Assembly: GCA_964529715.1 (NCBI GenBank)
Contig: CAZGXI010000068.1
Coordinates: forward strand, 1-7,784
Reading direction: 5' to 3'
From: CAZGXI01 sp964529715
Lineage (GTDB): Bacteria > Chloroflexota > Anaerolineae > Aggregatilineales > Ch27
Length of the DNA: 7,784 nucleotides
Shown: positions 1 to 5,331 of the stretch, piece after piece
Layout of the letters: every line of letters starts with the position of its first letter
How positions within the stretch are numbered: the stretch's first letter is position 1
Translations under genes and position numbers: made by a program
Notes under the pieces: generated by a model
What the model saw: only the letters and a program-made list of their open reading frames with translations
The model's database searches: none
What the model was told of the DNA's origin: nothing

Positions 1-1730
1 GTGGCCGTTGGCAGCGGGTTGATTCCAGACGAACCACCGCTGGGTGTCTGTTGAGCGGAGCGCGTCGGCGTGGCGGTTGGCCGCAGTGTGCCTGTCGGCG
101 CGAGCGTTTCGGGCGTTTCCGCCAACTGGAGGGCCTGTAGGTCCTCGGCGCTGAGAGTGCCGCCGATAGGGATGATGGGCGGCGTTGGGATGGCACCTAT
201 CAGGTCACACGCGCCGCGCGCGCTAACCTCACTCTGCCGCACCCAGGCTTGTGGCCAGTCTTCCAGCCGCACGCGCCACCAGGCAGACCCATCCGAGGCG
301 TTCGCCTGGCCGAGTACGAGGATTTCTGTCCCGGCAGGCAAGAACGTCACCGAAGCGCGGTTCTCGCCCGGCCCCACGTGCACACGCGCGCTGCGTGGCT
401 GGTCGGTGTAAATGCGGCAGGGCGCAGGCGTGGGGGTCGGCGTCTCAGTCGGGGTTTCGGTCGGCGTTGCGGTTGCGGTCGGGGTCGGCGAGGGCGTAGC
501 CGTCGGCAGCAGGAACGCCACCGGCAGTGGCGACGGCGAGGCAATCAGGACGACATTCTCGACGCTGGCGGTGGCGCTGGCGGCGATCTGCTGGAGGGCC
601 GCCACGTTGCTGCTGGCGGTCAGGGCGACCAGTGCCGTAGACGCCAGGATGGTGGCGAACAGCACGGCCAGCGCCCGCGCCCGACGGTGCTGGGGAGGCC
701 GTTCAACCACCGTCACGGCGACGTCGTCCTGTGTCGTGGTTACCCGACCCGTCCCGTTGCCGCCGGGTTCGTCTAACACCACCGTTCGAGCGGGGTCCTC
801 CTCGACCGGCAACGCCAGCGTCGAGGGCGAGTCCGGTCGGATGGCGACCGCGCTGACCCGCGCGGCCACCAGGGAGATAGCCTCGTTCACCAGCACGGGC
901 CGCCCCTGCACCGCCTCCTCGAAGGCGCTGACCAGCTCGCCCGCCGTCGCAAAGCGGGCATCCGGGTCCTTCGCCAGGGCTTTTTCCACCACGCGCTGCA
1001 CGCCGCGCGGCAGCCCGCTGACTTTATCCACCAGGGAAGGGGGCGGCTTTTCCAGGTGCAGGTACATCAACTGCGGGGGCGTGGGGGCGAAGAACGGCGG
1101 CTCACCGCAGAGCAGTTGGTAGAGCATGACGCCCAGGCCGTAAATGTCGGCGCGGCCATCGATGCCTACACCGTGCCACTGTTCCGGGGCCATATACAGC
1201 GGCGTGCCCAGCGTGGCCGCCGAATGGGTGATAATTGTACCGTAGCGCAGCTTGGCGATGCCGAAGTCGGTGAGGTAGGCGTTGCCGAAGTCGTCCAGCA
1301 GCACGTTACTGGGTTTGATGTCCCGATGGATGACGCCCCGTTCGTGAGCGTAGTCCAGGGCGCTGCCCAATTGCCGCAGGATCTGCCCCACCTGCTCCAA
1401 CGGCATTGGCTCTGGGCTGATGTGATCTTGCAGGCTGCCGCCGGTCATCAGGCGCGTGACCAGGTAGATCAGGCCAGCGTCTGCGTCGTAGCCGTAGTCA
1501 TAAACCGGGAGGATATGGGGGTGTTCCAGGCGGGCAATAATATCGGTTTCGCGGCGGAAGCGCGCCACAAAATCGGGATCGTGGACCAGCAGCGTATCCA
1601 TGACCTTGAAGGCGACCATGCGGGCCATGTTCGTCTGCCGGGCGCGATAGACGACCGCCATCCCACCGACGCCGATGCGTTCGATGAGCTGGTAGCGGTC
1701 AATAATTTTTCCGGTCAGGTCTTGCGCCAT
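1..1730 (-). CDS. Ser/Thr protein kinase, membrane-anchored, with C-terminal SH3b-like domain (partial)
   Basis: A Hanks-type (PknB-like) kinase expected to phosphorylate Ser/Thr on cytoplasmic proteins. 576 residues are visible and the C-terminus lies beyond the left edge. The kinase domain spans about residues 12-270: glycine loop GVGGMA (20-25), ATP-binding Lys42 in VAFKVM, Glu61, catalytic HRDIKPSN (135-142), DFG (155-157), TP-x-YMAPE around 176-183 and the distal Arg259. All catalytic residues are present, so it should be active. A linker leads to one hydrophobic span (about 353-372), then a Thr/Pro-rich spacer (about 405-437), then a bacterial SH3-like domain (about 438-507, with a VHVGPGENRASV core and WWRVRL/WVRQSEV strands). 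The tail is again Pro/Thr-rich. Topology implies a cytoplasmic kinase and an external SH3b sensor that may bind wall or surface ligands. The ATG at 1728-1730 is chosen because the kinase domain begins 11 residues later. No strong ribosome binding site is visible. Confidence 0.93.
   Translation of the reverse strand, partial: MAQDLTGKIIDRYQLIERIGVGGMAVVYRARQTNMARMVAFKVMDTLLVHDPDFVARFRRETDIIARLEHPHILPVYDYGYDADAGLIYLVTRLMTGGSLQDHISPEPMPLEQVGQILRQLGSALDYAHERGVIHRDIKPSNVLLDDFGNAYLTDFGIAKLRYGTIITHSAATLGTPLYMAPEQWHGVGIDGRADIYGLGVMLYQLLCGEPPFFAPTPPQLMYLHLEKPPPSLVDKVSGLPRGVQRVVEKALAKDPDARFATAGELVSAFEEAVQGRPVLVNEAISLVAARVSAVAIRPDSPSTLALPVEEDPARTVVLDEPGGNGTGRVTTTQDDVAVTVVERPPQHRRARALAVLFATILASTALVALTASSNVAALQQIAASATASVENVVLIASPSPLPVAFLLPTATPSPTPTATATPTETPTETPTPTPAPCRIYTDQPRSARVHVGPGENRASVTFLPAGTEILVLGQANASDGSAWWRVRLEDWPQAWVRQSEVSARGACDLIGAIPTPPIIPIGGTLSAEDLQALQLAETPETLAPTGTLRPTATPTRSAQQTPSGGSSGINPLPTA
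427..500 (-). repeat. Degenerate GTCGG/GTTGCGG tandem repeat coding the Thr-Pro linker
   Basis: A low-complexity stretch with recurring GTCGG and GGTCGGCGT units on the plus strand. Read on the minus strand it encodes alternating Thr-Pro, Ala-Thr and Glu-Thr units in the spacer between the membrane span and the SH3b-like domain of the kinase. Such Thr/Pro spacers are common in extracellular linkers. Slippage here could change linker length between strains. Confidence 0.6.
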
Positions 1731-1869
1731 GCGCCGCGCCTATATTCCAGTAAAACTTTATCCGCAACTTTTTTGATCCCATCATCAATAGTATAGGCCT
1801 TTTTTTGATAACAGAAAAGTGAATTCATCAAATCTGCGGTGTTTTCTTGGGCATTTTGCTACAATCGCC
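1731..1869. promoter_or_regulatory. AT-rich divergent promoter region between kinase and lipoprotein genes
   Basis: This 139-bp stretch is much richer in A/T than its surroundings and separates two divergent genes. It holds a TTGAT-N6-ATCAA dyad (1773-1788) and a second, wider pair of the same half-sites (TTGAT at 1805-1809, ATCAA at 1826-1830), which could be operator sites. Toward the kinase, a TATAGG-like -10 lies 8 bases before its ATG on the minus strand, with a weak TTGCGG 17 bases further upstream. Toward the lipoprotein, an extended -10 lies at 1857-1865 and is listed separately. The role is inferred from position and composition. Confidence 0.5.
1857..1865 (+). promoter_or_regulatory. 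Extended -10 element TGCTACAAT for the lipoprotein gene
   Basis: TGC-TACAAT matches an extended -10 (TGn plus a hexamer with five of six consensus bases). No good -35 is visible, which fits an extended -10 promoter. The hexamer ends at 1865, so transcription should start near 1872-1873, on top of the ATG codons at 1870 and 1873. That would make the mRNA leaderless. Confidence 0.45.
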
Positions 1870-2445
1870 ATGATGCATATGCGAGCAACAGGGCAAACGT
1901 GGGCGCGGCGCGCCCTCAGGTTGATCGGCGGGGTGCTGGCGGCGGGGCTGCTGGCCTCTTGCAGCCTGCCGATTCCCGGCCTGGAGACACCCGCCATGCC
2001 GTCGCCTTCTGCCGAACCCCCGCCGCTATCGCCTACCCCTGCCGACGGCGGCGCACAGGATGCCCGCGCCTTGTTCGCCGACGTGTGTTTTGCCTTTTGG
2101 GAACAGCAGATCAACCGTCAGTTCGTCATCGATGGGCCGTTTGCGTTGATTCGGCTTTACAACGAGGTAGACGACTCCGGGTTGTGCCGCTTCCCCGTGA
2201 CGCGGCAGAACTTCGACTTTGCGGCGCGTGTGCTCGTCGGCGCGATCAATGTCGGCACAGGCTGTTGGGCCTACAGCGACCTGCTGGACGTGATCACAGA
2301 CGACGCGGCGCGCACGGTGACGGTGCGGGTGGCCTGGGGCGTGGCGGGGGATTGCGCCTACCGCCTGGTGCGCCCGTTTTGGATCAGTCTGCCCCGTCCG
2401 CCGGAAGGGTACGCCATACAGATGAACTTCGTGGCGCTGGAGTGA
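1870..2445 (+). CDS. Putative lipoprotein of unknown function
   Basis: A 191-residue exported protein I do not recognise as a named family. The N-terminus is a lipoprotein signal peptide: a basic n-region (RATGQTWARRALR), a hydrophobic core and the lipobox LLASC, with Cys31 as the lipidation site. A Pro/Ser-rich spacer follows (about 34-58), then a compact domain of about 130 residues. That domain has four cysteines (73, 106, 132, 162), which could form two disulfides outside the membrane, and many aromatic residues. The same frame stays open upstream to a GTG at 1819, but that start would bury the signal peptide behind extra residues. In-frame ATGs lie at 1870, 1873 and 1879 and none has a Shine-Dalgarno sequence, so the exact start is uncertain. 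It is divergent from the kinase gene, which also has an extracytoplasmic domain. A functional link is possible but not shown. Confidence 0.75.
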   Translation: MMHMRATGQTWARRALRLIGGVLAAGLLASCSLPIPGLETPAMPSPSAEPPPLSPTPADGGAQDARALFADVCFAFWEQQINRQFVIDGPFALIRLYNEVDDSGLCRFPVTRQNFDFAARVLVGAINVGTGCWAYSDLLDVITDDAARTVTVRVAWGVAGDCAYRLVRPFWISLPRPPEGYAIQMNFVALE

Positions 2446-2454
2446 AGGGCAGAA

Positions 2455-2485
2455 GCCAGCCGGCAAACCTGCCGGGCCGGCTGGC
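2455..2485. terminator. Strong GC-rich inverted repeat after the lipoprotein gene
   Basis: A perfect 10-bp inverted repeat, GCCAGCCGGC (2455-2464) and GCCGGCTGGC (2476-2485), starts 10 bases after the lipoprotein stop. An alternative inner pairing, CCGGC (2460-2464) with GCCGG (2471-2475), is also possible. Position suggests a terminator or an mRNA 3'-end stabiliser. No T-run follows, so it is not a classical intrinsic terminator. Confidence 0.45.
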
Positions 2486-2567
2486 CACGCCGGGAAAAGC
2501 TCAACCCACCGGGACGGTTAAGCTAATCTGCCCAACTCGCCGCTTCAGGCAGGGCGTTTCTATCAGG

Positions 2568-2657
2568 CAACGTGAACGATACGTTGTGATCTGCACGATC
2601 CTAAATCGTATAACTTGCGCATCTATCGTCTGTCGAATGACGTTATAATAGAGTGGT
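2568..2657 (+). promoter_or_regulatory. Promoter and operator-like dyads upstream of the ParB-fold gene
   Basis: A perfect -10 hexamer, TATAAT, lies at 2644-2649, so transcription should start near 2656. No convincing -35 sits at the usual spacing; TTGCGC at 2615-2620 is too far away. This suggests an activator or another sigma factor. Upstream dyads include CAACGT (2568-2573) with ACGTTG (2581-2586), and ACGAT (2595-2599) with ATCGT (2605-2609). They are candidate binding sites on sequence grounds only. Confidence 0.5.
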
Positions 2658-2685
2658 ATTCAGGCGGTTCAATAGCTGCCTGAAT
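2658..2685 (+). promoter_or_regulatory. Stem-loop at the 5' end of the ParB-fold gene leader
   Basis: ATTCAGGC (2658-2665) and GCCTGAAT (2678-2685) form a perfect 8-bp inverted repeat with a 12-base loop. It begins one or two bases after the predicted transcription start and ends 15 bases before the Shine-Dalgarno sequence. It could protect the 5' end of the mRNA, or act as a DNA operator overlapping the start site. The sequence does not decide between these. Confidence 0.5.
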
Positions 2686-2713
2686 GCAGCGGTCTTTTAT
2701 AGGAAGGTCCGTC

Positions 2714-3631
2714 ATGCAAAGCCAGTCTTACATGGACCAGGCCCGGCAGGAATGGAACCAGGCACGTCGCAAGGCGTTCTGGTCGCAGCTGCTCGCTAAC
2801 CTGGACGAGCAGGGCGGTGGCCTGCTCGATTTTAACGACATCTCGCACCGTCTCAACCTCAAGACGGCGGTGTATCGCGGGGTACAAAACATCCCCCTGG
2901 ATAAGATCGTCGGCAGTGTGGGGCGCTACCAGGATTTCACGCGCGCTTTTCTGCCGGTCGTCGATGACATGAGCAGCCGCTGGCAGCGTGTCGCTGCCCT
3001 GTATCTGGACCCGACCAGCGGCGGTGTGCCGCCCATCGAGGTTTACAAGGTCGGGGATGCCTACTTCGTCAAGGACGGTAACCACCGCGTCTCGGTCGCC
3101 CGACAGCTTAACATGGAGGACATCGAGGCTTATGTGTGGGAATACCCGGAGCCGGTGGCCGGGATCGCGCCGGATACCGACATCGATACCCTGTTGATCG
3201 AGGCCGAACGGCGCGACTTTATGGAACAGACCCACCTGGATGAGCTGCGTCCCGGCAACGGCATCCGTCTGACCGCGCCCGGCGGCTACACCGAACTGTT
3301 GCGCCAGATCGATCATTACCGCACCGTGCTCAGCCAGATCGACGGGACGCCAATCTCCTATGAGGAGGCCGTCACCGCCTGGTACGACATGCTCTACGAG
3401 ACAACCGTGCAGTTGATCCAGGAGGCCGGGGTGCTCGACCTGTTCCCCGACCGCACGGCGGCGGACTTCTTTGTGTGGGTGACGCGACAGCAGCGCGAAC
3501 TGGAAGAACGCTACGGGCGGCGGATCAAGATTGACGAGGCGGCGCGGGACTTCCGTCGGCAGGCGCGCGCACGTCGGCGCGGGCGGCCCTGGAACTCAGT
3601 GCTGCGCTGGCTGGCGCGGCGGATGGCGTAG
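2714..3631 (+). CDS. ParB/sulfiredoxin-fold domain protein with DUF4032-like C-terminal part
   Basis: A 305-residue soluble protein. Residues about 58-145 resemble a ParB N-terminal/sulfiredoxin-like domain: IPLDKIVGSVGRY near 60-72, then PPIEVYKVGDAYFVKDG and GNHRVSVAR (122-130). The G-N-H-R signature is the counterpart of the nucleotide-binding motif of ParB-type proteins. Residues about 215-275 (PISYEEAVTAWYDMLY, then LFPDRTAADFFVWV) recall the tail of DUF4032-type proteins. The end is strongly basic (RRQARARRRGR, about 281-291) with an amphipathic last helix, which suggests contact with nucleic acid or membrane. Relatives are often labelled transcriptional regulator without proof. The start at 2714 is favoured over the in-frame ATG at 2684 because AGGAAGG (2701-2707) sits 6 bases before it and the earlier ATG lies inside the leader hairpin. 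It has its own promoter and appears monocistronic. The biochemical role is unknown. Confidence 0.85.
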   Translation: MQSQSYMDQARQEWNQARRKAFWSQLLANLDEQGGGLLDFNDISHRLNLKTAVYRGVQNIPLDKIVGSVGRYQDFTRAFLPVVDDMSSRWQRVAALYLDPTSGGVPPIEVYKVGDAYFVKDGNHRVSVARQLNMEDIEAYVWEYPEPVAGIAPDTDIDTLLIEAERRDFMEQTHLDELRPGNGIRLTAPGGYTELLRQIDHYRTVLSQIDGTPISYEEAVTAWYDMLYETTVQLIQEAGVLDLFPDRTAADFFVWVTRQQRELEERYGRRIKIDEAARDFRRQARARRRGRPWNSVLRWLARRMA

Positions 3632-3707
3632 GCAGTGTTCGGCACTCAGCCGTCCGCCCTCGGCAACGAACTGATCCCATGTGCAAGTTTTCTTACGGTG
3701 CTCATTT

Positions 3708-3842
3708 GCCCTCACCCCCCTGGTCCCCTCTCCCTCACCGAGAGGGGGAATCTCCGTGCGAGGAACCCCGTGCCTGGAAGCCCCTCGCGCTGAGGGCCTG
3801 CCCCGGCATCGTTGGCCGGGGAGCGGGGTTAGGGGTGAGGGC
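3708..3842. repeat. MITE/REP-like palindromic repeat with CCCTCACCCC-type ends
   Basis: A 135-bp element bounded by perfect 11-bp terminal inverted repeats, GCCCTCACCCC (3708-3718) and GGGGTGAGGGC (3832-3842). Inside are three hairpins: CCCCTCTC/GAGAGGGG (3725-3732 with 3740-3747), CCCTC/GAGGG (3782-3786 with 3792-3796) and CCCCGGC/GCCGGGG (3801-3807 with 3815-3821). Sequences with these CCCTCACCCC ends and an inner CCCCTCTCCC palindrome are a familiar dispersed intergenic repeat type in several bacterial groups, including Chloroflexota. It sits between two convergent genes. No transposase is encoded. Confidence 0.7.
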
Positions 3843-3853
3843 CGTCGGAGCAC

Positions 3854-3875
3854 CCTGTCTATGTGGCAGGTTTTT
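3854..3875 (+). terminator. Probable intrinsic terminator for the ParB-fold gene
   Basis: CCTGTC (3854-3859) and GGCAGG (3865-3870) form a 6-bp stem with one G-T pair and a 5-base loop, followed at once by TTTTT (3871-3875). This is the classical intrinsic terminator layout on the plus strand. It lies 222 bases past the stop of the ParB-fold gene, beyond the palindromic repeat, which may have inserted between gene and terminator. Confidence 0.5.
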
Positions 3876-3920
3876 AAACACTCTCTCAGTCGTTAGCTGG
3901 CCTGCTGACGTCGGGCTGCT

Positions 3921-4808
3921 TCATGGCAGCCACTTCTGGAACGGCCCGCCCATTGATCTGGGCAACCGAAAGATCGCCAGGACTGCCAGGAGATAAAGCC
4001 CCCCGGTGAGGGCGGCCCAGCTCAGCGCGTCGCCGTCCTGGCGCAGCAGGGCATCGGCGGTGTTCCAGAGCGGGATCAGCGCGCCCAACGCAAACGGCGT
4101 CGCTGCGACCACGCCGACGATGCGCGGCACAACCTTCGCCGCCACAATGCGCGCAAAGACGCCCGCTGCGCAGATCAGCACGATCACGCCCAAGACGACA
4201 TCGCCCTGATAGACCCAGGTCACTACCGCCACCGCCGCCAGCAGGAGTGCCAGCCGCAGCCCATAGCCCAGCCAGCGCGTCCTGGCTGCGGTTGAGGCGC
4301 CCGCTTTGGCCCCGGTCTGCCGGGAACGGGCGACCCGTTGCTCTCGCAACAACGCCTCGGCCTGCGCCCAGGTGACACGCTCCTGCGACGATGTAGCGGC
4401 GCGCGATGGCCTGGCGGGGTTCGTCGCTTCGCTGGATGACTTGGCCGGGGCCGTCGGGGCCGTTGGATCGTCCGGCGGCGACTCGGCAGCAGCGGCGCGC
4501 CGGGCGGCGGCTTTGGCCTTCGCCAGTGCCACCCGTTCGCTCAACGACATTTCGCCTGTCTTCGGCGCGGCAGCAGTCGAACCATCCGCAGCGCCGGAGA
4601 CAGCCTTATCGCTGCGTGGCGGTGGCGTGTTTTTCTTGCCTCGCCGGAACAACCGCCGCAGCAGGGAGGGCCGCTTCTGCCCGCCGCCTGCCTCGCCCTT
4701 TCTGGCAGCAGACCGAGATGACGCCGCTGCCTTTTTGCCCCGTCTGAATATCCCGCACACCTGGCCTACCTCTTGTTCCGTCGAACGCCTGGGGTGGTTT
4801 TCCAACAT
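3921..4808 (-). CDS. Ala/Arg/Lys-rich membrane protein of unknown function
   Basis: A 295-residue protein I cannot assign to a family. The N-terminal 175 residues are predicted soluble, low-complexity and basic (Ala, Lys, Arg, Ser, Pro). The C-terminal 115 residues carry about four hydrophobic spans (about 183-200, 204-224, 230-249, 262-281) with short loops. Two short motifs occur twice: FRRGKK (21-26 and 54-59), and an ERV-x-x-A-x-A segment (91-98 and 143-150) in Ala/Arg-rich predicted helix. By charge the N-terminal part should face the cytoplasm and could bind nucleic acid or lipid. The ATG start has an AGGTGG-like site 6 bases upstream. A GTG at codon 17 (4758-4760) has a GAGGT site 7 bases upstream and is a credible alternative, giving a protein starting just before the first FRRGKK. 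It is convergent with the ParB-fold gene. Confidence 0.75.
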   Translation of the reverse strand: MLENHPRRSTEQEVGQVCGIFRRGKKAAASSRSAARKGEAGGGQKRPSLLRRLFRRGKKNTPPPRSDKAVSGAADGSTAAAPKTGEMSLSERVALAKAKAAARRAAAAESPPDDPTAPTAPAKSSSEATNPARPSRAATSSQERVTWAQAEALLREQRVARSRQTGAKAGASTAARTRWLGYGLRLALLLAAVAVVTWVYQGDVVLGVIVLICAAGVFARIVAAKVVPRIVGVVAATPFALGALIPLWNTADALLRQDGDALSWAALTGGLYLLAVLAIFRLPRSMGGPFQKWLP

Positions 4809-4826
4809 CCCAGGCCACCTGTTTTG

Positions 4827-4856
4827 CCTATAAGAATTGGCGGCGGGGACTGTCGC
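4827..4856 (-). promoter_or_regulatory. Weak candidate promoter for the membrane protein gene
   Basis: On the minus strand a TATAGG -10 (4827-4832) has a GCGACA -35-like hexamer (4851-4856) 18 bases upstream. The leader would be about 12-13 bases long. The -35 would fall inside an arm of the IS200/IS605-like hairpin at 4850-4869. Both hexamers are poor matches, so this is tentative. Confidence 0.25.
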
Positions 4857-4880
4857 CTTTAGGCGACAGGGGAAGCCGCC

Positions 4881-4909
4881 TTGCCCCTTTCGTAACCTCG
4901 TGCTATCCT
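4881..4909 (+). promoter_or_regulatory. Promoter-like sequence inside the gene-free region
   Basis: TTGCCC (4881-4886), a 17-base spacer, then TGC-TATCCT (hexamer 4904-4909). This is a sigma70-like layout with an extended -10. Transcription would start near 4916, about 415 bases before the response regulator and with no gene in between. It could drive a structured RNA across the relic or a long leader for the operon. Confidence 0.4.
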
Positions 4910-5041
4910 GTGAACATACGGTCGGGCAACAGGCGTCCGCAGGATCATCGCCTCAGCGCGCGTCCGATGCGGCTCTTTAACAACTTCAGGTATCGGGTTG
5001 TGTGAGGAAGGCGCACACGTAAAATCTGAACCGTACATAAG

Positions 5042-5146
5042 AGAGAACCTCTTTCCAGGCCCGGACGGGGCCTTCGGAGCGTAACGTAGACCGCTGGGTC
5101 CTGCGTGCTTCGAGAAGCCGCCGCGTTTACGCGGCGGAGTCGTCAC
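5042..5146 (+). ncRNA. Possible omega-RNA-like structured RNA remnant
   Basis: Four consecutive stem-loops precede a conserved-looking end: AGAG/CTCT (5042-5052), AGGCCC/GGGCCT (5057-5073), GACC/GGTC (5089-5100) and the 8-bp TTTA-loop hairpin (5118-5137), then GAGTCGTCAC to 5146. This string of small hairpins ending in an IS200/IS605 right-end hairpin is the layout of TnpB guide RNA scaffolds. No T-run follows the last stem, so it is not an intrinsic terminator. Expression and function are unknown. Confidence 0.3.
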
Positions 5147-5266
5147 ATAATCATACTCCAAAACCTGGCGGCCCTGGATTCTGCCTTTCACGGATCACGA
5201 CCAGGAGCCAGGCGGTTGACAGGCTACCACCTTCGGGCAACAGACGGGGCAAGCGCCGCCGGAAAA

Positions 5267-5275
5267 TGGTATCAT
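5267..5275 (+). promoter_or_regulatory. Extended -10 element TGGTATCAT for the two-component operon
   Basis: TGG-TATCAT matches an extended -10 promoter with five of six hexamer bases. Transcription would start near 5282, giving a leader of about 50 bases. A perfect TTGACA lies at 5216-5221 but is 48 bases away, too far to be its partner. The rest of 5147-5331 holds no gene that I can see. Confidence 0.45.
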
Positions 5276-5331
5276 CAGCGGTGATTGCCCTGATCCGAAC
5301 AAACCGAGCAACCCGTAGACGGGGGAAGCCT

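Larger units (their letters stand above)
4839..5146 (+). mobile_element. Probable non-autonomous IS200/IS605-like relic (PATE-type)
   Basis: Two hairpins with identical TTTA loops and 8-bp stems bound this stretch. The left is CTGTCGCC/GGCGACAG (4850-4857 with 4862-4869) inside a further GGCGGC/GCCGCC stem (4839-4844 with 4875-4880). The right is CCGCCGCG/CGCGGCGG (5118-5125 with 5130-5137), preceded by GAAG and followed by GAGTCGTCAC. A GAAGCC-stem-TTTA-stem-GAGT..GTCAC layout is typical of the right ends of IS200/IS605 elements that carry tnpB, where it is also the 3' end of the guide (omega) RNA. No tnpA or tnpB is present, so this looks like a deletion derivative. A 55-codon frame ending at 5084 (...ENLFPGPDGAFGA) might be a tnpB tail, but I cannot confirm it. 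Exact ends and the family call are inference. Confidence 0.45.

Noticed and set aside
427..500. Tandem repeat considered as a CRISPR array
   Set aside because: Units are short, degenerate and lack spacers. They encode the Thr-Pro linker of the kinase.
412..1796. Plus-strand open frames opposite the Ser/Thr kinase (412-1122 and 1056-1796)
   Set aside because: The minus strand carries all kinase motifs without interruption. The plus-strand frames are low-complexity antisense shadows.
2026..2466. Minus-strand 146-codon frame over the lipoprotein gene
   Set aside because: The plus frame has a convincing lipoprotein signal peptide and lipobox. The antisense frame has no recognisable features.
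2669..3316. Minus-strand 215-codon frame opposite the ParB-fold gene
   Set aside because: It lacks a ribosome binding site and known motifs, and the plus-strand gene has a strong one and a recognisable fold signature.
3679..3996. Plus-strand open frames across the palindromic repeat (3679-3996 and 3681-3896) and the minus-strand frame 3596-3853
   Set aside because: Their sequences are set by the repeat's hairpins, and no protein features or ribosome binding sites are seen.
5118..5137. GC-rich hairpin read as an intrinsic terminator
   Set aside because: It is followed by AGTCGTCAC rather than a T-run. Its TTTA loop and flanks fit an IS200/IS605 right end better.
4859..5191. Minus-strand 110-codon frame in the gene-free region
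   Set aside because: It reads antisense through the IS200/IS605-like relic and its hairpins, with no start signal and no domain.
5216..5221. Perfect TTGACA as the -35 of the two-component operon
   Set aside because: No -10 lies 16-18 bases downstream; the bases at that spacing are AACAGA. The better candidate is the extended -10 at 5267-5275.
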